Shown here piece by piece: positions 1-5,225 of a stretch of 5,225 bases of DNA. The notes beneath the pieces were generated by a model. That model was given only the letters and a program-made list of their open reading frames with translations. It ran no database searches and was not told the DNA's origin. Each line of letters opens with the position of its first letter. Position 1 is the stretch's first letter. A program made the position numbers and the translations under genes. The stretch comes from Candidatus Zipacnadia bacterium (GTDB lineage: Bacteria > Armatimonadota > Zipacnadia > Zipacnadales > Zipacnadaceae). The stretch spans positions 1-5,225 of the forward strand of contig JALGTS010000096.1 in assembly GCA_029821255.1 (NCBI GenBank), given 5' to 3'.

Positions 1-1350
1 CTGGGCCGGATAGACATCACTATGCATTGTCTGGCGGGCAATCAGCTCGCCCTCCTTGCTCCATACTTCTCGGATTAGGGTAACACTCAGACCGCTGCGG
101 CCCTCGGTCTCAACTTCCCGCTGGCCCTCCTCCAGTTCAGGGTCGGGCACTTCCTTAGTAGCATAGCCGCTGCGGCGCAAGCCAGCGCGAATAAGCTTAA
201 CGTCGTAGTCGTCCTCGGCTTTGCCTAAGAACTTGACCCACAGCCGATTCTTCTCAACACCACCGAGGATGAGGACCGGATGGCTGAGGGAGTTTTTGAA
301 ACGCATGTCAAGTTGCCCATAATATACTGTGGCATCACGACCCGGCGGGCAGTAGACAACTGGGCGGGAGTGGTGGTGGCGCTCAATCATCTCCATATTG
401 GCCAATAGTGCGGCATTATAGACAGTAGTAGCCACTTGGCAGACACCGCCGCCGGTTTCGGGAACCACCTCGTTTTCGCGGAAGATCGGAGCAGCACGGT
501 ACCCCGCCTCGGCAAGCCGTGGCCCGACGGTTTTGTTTAGGGAGAATTCTTCGCCTGGCAGCAGTACTGTATTGTTGACCCGCGCGATAGCCAGCCGCAG
601 GTTATGGGTACGATCAACCCGCGCGGGGTTGAAGGGAGTACTATAGCTGCTCAGTACCACTTCAATATTCTGCAGGTCCTCAGTGCTTATGTTAGGAGGC
701 TGAGCCAGTACCGCAAGCTCGACACTACGCCGCCATGGATCGGACAAGGCCTGCTGCAACAAGGTCTGGCTTTCGTCAATCTGGAGAGTAATACCGACCT
801 TGCCAGGTACTTTCTCAACCTGTCCATCGTCAGTTACCCGGACTTGCGCATCTACGGGCCCGCAGTCTATCTGGGCAGCAATCTCTTTAAGCGCTTGTTG
901 CAGTCGGTGTTGGTCAATCCAGACCCGGAGGGGAATGTCATAGCCCCGGCGCCACAGGCGCAGCCTCGTCTGGATCTGTTCCCACCAACTACCCTCCCGC
1001 CCTATTTGCATAGCCTCGCAAACCGCTTCGGCTGGAACCACCGCTGCCCCCAGCTCCTCCCGGCTGATAGTATACACGCCATTGGGATAGGTCAGATCCA
1101 CCTCGGTAGGCAGGCGAGGTAGTAGCTGCGTCTCCAGCTTCGCCAACGCCTCTGAGGCATTGAGTCCGCTCGCGTCTATCCCTGCTATGGAGACATTTGT
1201 GGCTATCTTACCGGTAGCCTGGAATTGCCGAACACTTATCGCGAGCAATGCTGCCCCAGCTATAACCAATGCTATGATTGCGCCCAGGGCAATTCCCGTC
1301 CATTTCACTGTTTTGTGCCAATTTTTGTTATTCACAATGGCCGTACTCAT
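1..1350 (-). CDS. VanW family protein with G5-like C-terminus (partial, C-terminus beyond left edge)
   Basis: I translated this frame by hand; it stays open for 450 codons from an ATG at 1348-1350 to the window edge, so the C-terminus is missing. An in-frame TGA lies 18 bases before the ATG, which limits the start; no strong Shine-Dalgarno sequence is visible. Residues 14-39 form one hydrophobic segment after a short basic N-terminus, consistent with a single membrane anchor with the rest outside the cell. Residues about 80-200 match the position of the peptidoglycan-binding-like domain usual in these proteins. Residues about 236-365 are the VanW domain, with VGPR (276-279), GGGVCQVATTVYNAALLAN (300-318), RHHHSRPV (324-331) and PPGRDATV (335-342). 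From about 397 a G5-like region begins (EGRSGLSVTLIREVW) and is cut off. The molecular function of VanW domains is not established; a cell-wall-associated role is inferred. It follows cysE by 26 bp and is probably co-transcribed with it. Confidence 0.93.
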   Translation of the reverse strand, partial: MSTAIVNNKNWHKTVKWTGIALGAIIALVIAGAALLAISVRQFQATGKIATNVSIAGIDASGLNASEALAKLETQLLPRLPTEVDLTYPNGVYTISREELGAAVVPAEAVCEAMQIGREGSWWEQIQTRLRLWRRGYDIPLRVWIDQHRLQQALKEIAAQIDCGPVDAQVRVTDDGQVEKVPGKVGITLQIDESQTLLQQALSDPWRRSVELAVLAQPPNISTEDLQNIEVVLSSYSTPFNPARVDRTHNLRLAIARVNNTVLLPGEEFSLNKTVGPRLAEAGYRAAPIFRENEVVPETGGGVCQVATTVYNAALLANMEMIERHHHSRPVVYCPPGRDATVYYGQLDMRFKNSLSHPVLILGGVEKNRLWVKFLGKAEDDYDVKLIRAGLRRSGYATKEVPDPELEEGQREVETEGRSGLSVTLIREVWSKEGELIARQTMHSDVYPAQ

Positions 1351-1376
1351 TATCTGCTTAGGCTGTCAGCAAGTGG

Positions 1377-2072
1377 CTATTGTGCTTCGGGGTTGCCTTC
1401 GGTGCTGGCAGATGTCTGCGGTCGGCAGTATCCGTCGCATTTGGCCTTGAGCGTGGAAACCTCTTCTTCTAACTGCTTTATCCGATCCAGGAGCTGCTGC
1501 ATCTCCGGATCCTTAGCGCGTAAGGCCCGCTCATGGTGGAAATCGTAGACCCGCTGACCGTCGCGGCGTACCACATAGGCCTTGCTACCAACCACGGTGC
1601 AGTATGGCGGAATGTCGTCCACTACCACCGCTCCTGCGCCCACTACCGAACATTCGCCGATGGTAATTGAGCCCAGAATCTGCGCATGAGCGCCGACCGT
1701 CACATTGTCTTCCAAAGTGGGGTGGCGCTTGCCGGTCTCTTTACCCGTTCCTCCCAGGGTCACTCCTTGGAAGAGGGTACCCCCGTTGCCGATCTCGGCG
1801 GTCTCGCCGATAACTGTGCCGGCCCCGTGGTCAATGAAAAAGCCCTCACCGATGGTAGCCCCGGGGTGTATTTCAACACCCGTGAAGAATTTGACCACCT
1901 GCGAGAGCCAGCGCGCCAGCAACTTTAGATTCCATTGCCACAGCCGGTGAGTAAGACGGTGAGCCATAATTGCGTGCACGCCGCTGTAGCACAGCAGTAT
2001 CTCCAGGTTGCTACGCGCTGCCGGGTCACGGTCCCGTGCGGCCTGAATGTCTCTGAGCAGTGTCCTGAACAT
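1377..2072 (-). CDS. cysE: Serine O-acetyltransferase
   Basis: CysE transfers acetyl from acetyl-CoA to L-serine, giving O-acetylserine, the acceptor for sulfide in cysteine synthesis in the cytoplasm. Numbered from the chosen ATG, the 231-residue protein has the short Bacillus-type N-terminus (MFRTLLRDIQAARDRDPAAR), then left-handed beta-helix hexapeptide repeats from about residue 65. The family active-site pieces are present: FFIDHGAGTVIGE (78-90) with the Asp-His pair, GVTLGGTGK (103-111) and KRHPT (115-119) with the second conserved His. The tail (about 189-211) is a short predicted coiled coil, followed by Cys212 and Cys216 in a polar end. An in-frame GTG at 2115-2117 would add 15 residues, but it lies inside the leader hairpin and the added residues match nothing in the family. 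The ATG at 2070-2072 has AGGGG eight bases upstream. It heads a probable operon with the VanW gene. Confidence 0.95.
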   Translation of the reverse strand: MFRTLLRDIQAARDRDPAARSNLEILLCYSGVHAIMAHRLTHRLWQWNLKLLARWLSQVVKFFTGVEIHPGATIGEGFFIDHGAGTVIGETAEIGNGGTLFQGVTLGGTGKETGKRHPTLEDNVTVGAHAQILGSITIGECSVVGAGAVVVDDIPPYCTVVGSKAYVVRRDGQRVYDFHHERALRAKDPEMQQLLDRIKQLEEEVSTLKAKCDGYCRPQTSASTEGNPEAQ

Positions 2073-2095
2073 AGACCTTACCCCTACTACTTGCC

Positions 2096-2128
2096 AAAAA
2101 GACCGCAAACCAGCCACTGGCTGCGGTC
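2096..2128 (-). terminator. Intrinsic-terminator-like hairpin in the cysE leader
   Basis: On the minus strand GACCGCA pairs with TGCGGTC (outer stem 7 bp, plus-strand arms 2101-2107 and 2122-2128). An inner CCAG/CTGG stem (2110-2113 with 2117-2120) closes a three-base loop, with a small asymmetric bulge between the stems. Five consecutive U follow at once in the RNA (A-run at 2096-2100 on the plus strand). The order stem then U-run is correct only for minus-strand transcripts. It sits about 12 bases after the predicted start site and before cysE, so it looks like an attenuator rather than an end-of-operon terminator. No complete T-box sequence and no leader peptide rich in Cys codons is seen, so any ligand or trigger is unknown. 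Confidence 0.65.
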
Positions 2129-2146
2129 ATTAACTGGATTGTAGCT

Positions 2147-2176
2147 ATTATACCGTACAAGTGCGTAAATCGTCAA
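2147..2176 (-). promoter_or_regulatory. Sigma-A type promoter for cysE (and probably the VanW gene)
   Basis: Read on the minus strand, TTGACG (2171-2176) and a perfect TATAAT (2147-2152) are separated by 18 bases (2153-2170). Transcription should start near 2140, giving a leader of about 68 bases before the cysE ATG. This is the best promoter in the window by eye. It lies upstream of the divergent rlmN promoter, with about 70 bp between the two -35 boxes. Confidence 0.8.
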
Positions 2177-2246
2177 TCGGAGCATCTACTCAGGCTGCTA
2201 CTGTTACCGGAAATAAGGCTTGCCGTAGAGCGGGCAACTCTGAGGG

Positions 2247-2275
2247 TACACAAGCAGCATCTTTCGTGGTACAAT
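2247..2275 (+). promoter_or_regulatory. Extended -10 promoter for rlmN
   Basis: TACACA (2247-2252, four of six matches to TTGACA) is followed after 17 bases by TACAAT (2270-2275, five of six). A TG at 2267-2268 is placed one base before the -10, the extended -10 arrangement. The start site should fall near 2281-2284, only three to six bases before the first family-like ATG of rlmN. Confidence 0.6.
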
Positions 2276-2286
2276 CGCCGTACAGA

Positions 2287-3309
2287 ATGAGTATGGAACT
2301 ATTCTACGAACTAAATTACCGCCAGTTAGTCCAGTGGTTAGCCGCCCGCGGTGAGCGGCGGTATCGTGCCGACCAGGTCTTTCAGTGGGTCTACCATCGT
2401 GGCGTGACTGACTTCACTCAAATGACTAATGTCCCCTCTCCTCTGCGGCAGGCGCTGGCTGCTCAGTTCACGCTGACTTGGCCCCGGATAATGAAATCCA
2501 CTGGCCAGCCGACGACCAAGCATCTGTTGGAATATCCCGACGGGGTGCGAGTAGAGTGTGTCAGCATCCCTATGGACAGCTATTACACCTTTTGCCTGTC
2601 CAGTCAGGTAGGCTGTGCGATGGGCTGCCGGTTTTGTGCTTCGGCCCAGGGAGGTCTGCAGCGGAATCTGACGGCAGGAGAGATAGTGGGGCAAGCGCTT
2701 GCAGTCCAGCGGCTTATCGGCAGGCCGCGTAACCTGGTTTTTATGGGGATGGGCGAGCCGCTGGCCAATCTGGACAATGTAGTCACAGCGATCAAGCGCT
2801 TGACTGATACACATATACTCGGTCTGTCACCGCGCCACATAACGGTCTCTACCGCTGGGCTGGTGCCCGGCATATACAGGCTGGCGGATATGGATCTGAG
2901 GGTAGAACTCGCTGTCTCACTGAATGCCGTGACCGATAGTCAGCGCCGGGAGCTGATGCCTGGTGCAGCACGATGGAGCATTGCCCAGTTACTGGCGGCT
3001 TGCCGGTACTTCACTCAAAAGACCGAGGGGCAGCCCGTTACCTTTGAGTATGTGCTGATGGCGGGCATCAATGACTCTTTGGAAGAAGCCGACCGCTTGG
3101 CCAGATTGGTCGGTGATTTGCGCCACCACGTCAACCTTATTCCCTTCAATCCCGTAAATCATGCTGACTTCCGCCGCCCCACCCCTAAGCATGTAGAGCA
3201 ATTCTGTACGCAACTGCGGCACCAGGGCATCAACGCCAGCGTGCGCTATAGTAAGGGAACAGAAGTAGCTGCGGCCTGCGGTCAACTGCGCGTGGATGTA
3301 GATAGCTGA
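2287..3309 (+). CDS. rlmN: Dual-specificity 23S rRNA (A2503)/tRNA (A37) C2-methyltransferase, radical SAM
   Basis: RlmN uses S-adenosylmethionine and a 4Fe-4S cluster to methylate C2 of A2503 in 23S rRNA and A37 in some tRNAs. Numbered from this ATG the protein has 340 residues, the usual family length. The N-terminal accessory domain (RADQVFQWVYHRGVTDF) is typical. The radical-SAM cluster motif is CAMGCRFC, with cysteines at 110, 114 and 117. FMGMGEPLANLDNV, HITVSTAGLVPGI, HVNLIPFNPV and the C-terminal AAACGQL follow in order; the Cys of AAACGQL (331) corresponds to the methyl-carrying cysteine. LMPGAARWSI is less usual where relatives often have LMPxNxxYP. The frame stays open upstream to a GTG at 2161, but those 42 residues resemble nothing in the family and overlap both promoters. 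ATG 2293 is an equally possible start. Neither ATG has a Shine-Dalgarno sequence. It is divergent from cysE and convergent with the flavoprotein gene. Confidence 0.94.
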   Translation: MSMELFYELNYRQLVQWLAARGERRYRADQVFQWVYHRGVTDFTQMTNVPSPLRQALAAQFTLTWPRIMKSTGQPTTKHLLEYPDGVRVECVSIPMDSYYTFCLSSQVGCAMGCRFCASAQGGLQRNLTAGEIVGQALAVQRLIGRPRNLVFMGMGEPLANLDNVVTAIKRLTDTHILGLSPRHITVSTAGLVPGIYRLADMDLRVELAVSLNAVTDSQRRELMPGAARWSIAQLLAACRYFTQKTEGQPVTFEYVLMAGINDSLEEADRLARLVGDLRHHVNLIPFNPVNHADFRRPTPKHVEQFCTQLRHQGINASVRYSKGTEVAAACGQLRVDVDS

Positions 3310-3329
3310 AGAAGATCGGTGCTGCTCCC

Positions 3330-4883
3330 CTACTTGCTTAACTGCTCCAGGTAACTTCTCGGCACCATATTGCCGACATTGAGAACGAGATTAGGATCAA
3401 GGGCCTGCTTGGTACGGGCAATCTCCATTACCCCCTGCTTACCGTACATCAGCTCCAAGTAAGGAATGGTGCGTCCGTCCACGGTGATCATCTTCTTGCC
3501 TACCCCGTGCTCACCAGAGATTGTTCCCCCCCAGGCAATGGCCTGCTTGGCCAGATCGGCATATAGCTGCTTGGCGAAGCGTAGCTCCTCTTCGCTGTGG
3601 GTTATGAACTCAACATGCAGATGATAGTCGCCGATGTGGCCGAATACGAGGTAGTGCTTGCCCTCGCGAGGGAATTTCTCCCGCAGCGCCGCACCGGCTG
3701 CGTGATAGGCCGCAAGCATATCAGGGAACTTCTCGGGAGGGACAGCAAAGTCCGTTACCCACGCCTGGCTGTTATGGCGACGCAGGTAGCTGTGCACCTC
3801 ATCAGGCAGCGAGTGGCGGAACTCCTTTTGCTCTAAGGCCTGCTCCGGGCCCTCCGCAAACCAGTCGGCAGCGTAGTTATTGGCCTCCAGCGCAGCTATA
3901 AGGGGATCAAGCTCATCCAGTGTGCCTACTACCTCGGTGTAAACGGCAGCCACGTAGTCTTTCCCGGCCAGCACCTCATGCTCCATAAAATCCAGGGAGT
4001 TGCTGTCAAAGTACTCAATGGACAGGACGGTCATAGCTCCGGCGGCAGCGGCACGCAGGTCATTAACGAAGTTCAACGCGTCGGCCTCGCTGGCGAAAAA
4101 GGCAACCTCCCCAATTATGTTATCCGGTCGCGTTGACAGCTTCAGGCGGGCCATCGTAATTACCCCCAGTATACCCTCACTACCGATAAACAGATCAACC
4201 AGGTCCATACCTGCGTGGGCGTAGAGACCGGCAGCATTTTTGGTTGCCGGCATCTGATAAGAGGGTAGCGGAACGACATATTCGGCCCCCGACTGGCTGG
4301 CAAAGCGCAGCTCACCGTTGGCCGAGCAATCGCCGCGACTTACATCAAGTATATCGCCGGTCGGCAACACAACCTGCAAGCCCAACACCCAGGCGCGGCT
4401 GGGACCGTAATGGAAGGTGCGCGCCCCTGAGGCGTTGCAGGCGATGTTGGCACCGATGAAGCTGGACTTCTCAGTAGGGTCAGGTGGGTAGACCAGTCCT
4501 CCGGGAAGCATCTGGTCCAGCAGCTCCGTGGAAACCCCAGCCGGCACATACGCCTCCTGGCAGTCTTCATCCACATAAATGCTATATTGTCGTCCGAACC
4601 GTTCTGCTTGGAAGACCGGTAGCTCCCGACGCTGCGGAGTGCACAGGTCCTGCGTAGCAATCACTATACCTCCATGCACTGCAACTCGCCCGCCACATAG
4701 CCCGGTGCCAGCGCCCGAAGTGGTAACCAATGTTCCAGTTTCGTTGGCTTCTGCCAATAGTTCAGAGACTTCCTGCTCCGATTGAGGAAAGCAGACGGCC
4801 TCGACAGCAGAGGCATGCACAATGCCGCTCTCATCGGTGGTGAATTGGGCAATACTTTCTGGATCTGTTTTCATGCGAATCAT
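3330..4883 (-). CDS. FAD-binding oxidoreductase of the GlcD / D-lactate dehydrogenase (cytochrome) family
   Basis: The 517-residue protein has the FAD-binding type 4 (PCMH) fold followed by the FAD-oxidase C-terminal domain. Visible motifs are FPQSEQEVSELL (32-43), the flavin-pyrophosphate loop SGAGTGLCGG (56-65), YPPDPTEKSSFIGANIACNASGA (132-154, read as key residues PPDPT and GANIACNASGA), GSEGILGVIT (234-243), GHIGDYHLH (415-423) and SGEHGVG (456-462). Family members oxidise 2-hydroxyacids such as D-lactate, glycolate or 2-hydroxyglutarate; the substrate cannot be told here. It is longer than the roughly 460-residue GlcD average, apparently through extra segments near 81-101 and 186-215. 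It reads GDYH where relatives have GDGN, and LNVGN where they have NPGK. No GlcE/GlcF, LutA/B or electron-transfer flavoprotein gene adjoins it. Starts at 4883 and at ATG 4874 are both possible; neither has a clear ribosome site. Confidence 0.9.
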   Translation of the reverse strand: MIRMKTDPESIAQFTTDESGIVHASAVEAVCFPQSEQEVSELLAEANETGTLVTTSGAGTGLCGGRVAVHGGIVIATQDLCTPQRRELPVFQAERFGRQYSIYVDEDCQEAYVPAGVSTELLDQMLPGGLVYPPDPTEKSSFIGANIACNASGARTFHYGPSRAWVLGLQVVLPTGDILDVSRGDCSANGELRFASQSGAEYVVPLPSYQMPATKNAAGLYAHAGMDLVDLFIGSEGILGVITMARLKLSTRPDNIIGEVAFFASEADALNFVNDLRAAAAGAMTVLSIEYFDSNSLDFMEHEVLAGKDYVAAVYTEVVGTLDELDPLIAALEANNYAADWFAEGPEQALEQKEFRHSLPDEVHSYLRRHNSQAWVTDFAVPPEKFPDMLAAYHAAGAALREKFPREGKHYLVFGHIGDYHLHVEFITHSEEELRFAKQLYADLAKQAIAWGGTISGEHGVGKKMITVDGRTIPYLELMYGKQGVMEIARTKQALDPNLVLNVGNMVPRSYLEQLSK

Positions 4884-4913
4884 AGCTTTGGAGTGCTGAT
4901 AAAGCTGTTGGCC

Positions 4914-4942
4914 TTGCGTTTCCCAGTATTATCTATTATAAT
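4914..4942 (+). promoter_or_regulatory. Candidate promoter for the secreted-protein gene at 5111
   Basis: TTGCGT (4914-4919) and a perfect TATAAT (4937-4942) are separated by 17 bases. The start site would be near 4949, giving a leader of about 160 bases that contains the two-tier inverted repeat at 5024-5055. The -35 match is weak (three of six), and a promoter closer to the gene cannot be excluded. Confidence 0.45.
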
Positions 4943-4956
4943 AACATCCCAGGCAA
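4928..4956 (-). promoter_or_regulatory. Candidate promoter for the FAD-binding oxidoreductase gene
   Basis: Read on the minus strand, TTGCCT (4951-4956) and GATAAT (4928-4933) are 17 bases apart, with four and five of six matches to consensus. Transcription would begin near 4921, about 38 bases before the ATG at 4883. A second minus-strand TATAAT at 4935-4940 lacks a good -35. The element overlaps the plus-strand candidate promoter almost completely. Confidence 0.5.
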
Positions 4957-5023
4957 GAGAAAAACCTGGCTGCCCTCCCACTTAAAGCAGACATCGCACC
5001 AGTCGCCAAAGTATAGTGAGCAT

Positions 5024-5055
5024 CCGTCAAGCTGACCCAGATAGTCAGCAGACGG
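5024..5055. repeat. Two-tier inverted repeat / stem-loop in the 4884-5110 intergenic region
   Basis: CCGTC (5024-5028) pairs with GACGG (5051-5055), and GCTGAC (5031-5036) pairs with GTCAGC (5044-5049), closing a seven-base loop. A small AA/A internal bulge separates the stems, so 11 base pairs form in total. No U-run follows on either strand, so it is not an intrinsic terminator. It could be an RNA stem in the leader of the gene at 5111 or a palindromic protein-binding site. The rest of 4957-5090 holds nothing else I can support. Confidence 0.6.
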
Positions 5056-5095
5056 TTATACGCAGCATCAACTACACCAATAGGAATCGCAGAAA

Positions 5096-5101
5096 AAGGA
5101 G
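5096..5101 (+). promoter_or_regulatory. Strong Shine-Dalgarno site for the gene at 5111
   Basis: AAGGAG lies nine bases before ATG 5111 and fixes that start. It is the clearest ribosome binding site in the window; the other genes have weak or no such sites. Confidence 0.8.
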
Positions 5102-5110
5102 AGAGCAGCT

Positions 5111-5225
5111 ATGCAGCTAAGGCTGCACGTACTCGTACTGGTGACCTTGGTTCTCTTGGTCACCGCCAGTTCCACTTTTCCTCAGGCTGAGTTTGTTGCC
5201 TCGTACGCAACTCCCCACCTGTTCG
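5111..5225 (+). CDS. Secreted protein of unknown function (partial, N-terminus only)
   Basis: Only 38 codons are inside the window and the frame is open at the right edge. The start is well supported by the AAGGAG site nine bases upstream. The visible residues begin MQLRLHVLVLVTLVLLVTAS, a short basic start followed by a hydrophobic core, then FPQAEFVASYATP: a typical Sec signal peptide with possible cleavage after the Ala of PQA or in the earlier TASS segment. No lipobox cysteine is seen. Nothing of the mature domain is available, so no function can be given. The gene is divergent from the FAD oxidoreductase and shares its regulatory region. Confidence 0.75.
   Translation, partial: MQLRLHVLVLVTLVLLVTASSTFPQAEFVASYATPHLF

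Noticed and set aside
604..1122. 172-codon plus-strand open frame
   Set aside because: It lies wholly antisense to the VanW coding frame, which has clear family motifs; its own translation has no recognisable domain and no ribosome site.
1..1350. VanW as evidence of vancomycin resistance
   Set aside because: VanW-domain proteins are widespread in Clostridia without van clusters, and no vanH, vanA/B, vanX or regulatory genes are present.
2073..2117. GTG start adding 15 residues to CysE
   Set aside because: It begins inside the leader hairpin, and the ATG at 2072 has a Shine-Dalgarno-like AGGGG and gives the usual family N-terminus.
2023..2130. 35-codon leader ORF (minus, ATG at 2128-2130) as an attenuator peptide for cysE
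   Set aside because: No Shine-Dalgarno sequence, no Cys or Ser-rich codon run, and it simply overlaps the cysE start in another frame.
2161..2286. 42-residue N-terminal extension of RlmN from a GTG
   Set aside because: The residues are low in information, match no family N-terminus, overlap both divergent promoters, and lack a ribosome site; the ATG at 2287 gives the normal 340-residue length.
2073..2300. T-box riboswitch upstream of cysE
   Set aside because: The conserved T-box sequence is not found on the minus strand, and the predicted leader is far too short.
4949..4969. CCAGG/CCTGG inverted repeat as an operator
   Set aside because: Only five base pairs with an 11-base spacer; expected by chance at this length, so it is mentioned only as context for the promoters.

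Overview
The window looks like ordinary chromosomal DNA of a Gram-positive-type bacterium, most likely an anaerobic Firmicute of the class Clostridia with mid-50s G+C by eye. The reasons are a VanW protein with a peptidoglycan-binding-like and a G5-like region, a CysE close to the Bacillus/Clostridium short form, an RlmN whose radical-SAM segment resembles clostridial versions, and several readable sigma-A type promoters. The genus cannot be named from the sequence alone. I see no mobile element, CRISPR array, tRNA or rRNA.

Layout. Positions 1-1350 (minus) hold the N-terminal 450 codons of a membrane-anchored VanW/G5 cell-envelope protein that runs off the left edge. Just upstream on the same strand, 1377-2072 is cysE (serine O-acetyltransferase). 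The two are 26 bp apart and probably form one transcript from a good sigma-A promoter at 2147-2176. Between that promoter and cysE is a terminator-like hairpin with a U-run (2096-2128). Divergent to cysE, 2287-3309 (plus) is rlmN. Its extended -10 promoter (2247-2275) lies so close to the start codon that the mRNA should be almost leaderless. rlmN converges, with a 20-bp gap, on a complete FAD-linked GlcD/D-lactate-dehydrogenase family oxidoreductase (3330-4883, minus). A 227-bp divergent intergenic region follows, carrying overlapping promoters on both strands and a two-tier inverted repeat (5024-5055). At the right edge a secreted protein begins (5111-5225, plus); only its signal peptide and a few further residues are visible.

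The genes do not form a single pathway. cysE makes O-acetylserine for cysteine synthesis, rlmN methylates 23S rRNA and tRNA, the flavoprotein probably oxidises a 2-hydroxyacid, and the two edge genes act at the envelope. I found no convincing new multi-gene system. The most interesting signals are regulatory: the leader hairpin of cysE, the near-leaderless rlmN, and the promoter/inverted-repeat cluster at 4914-5055. All gene functions are read from motifs by eye; no database search was run.
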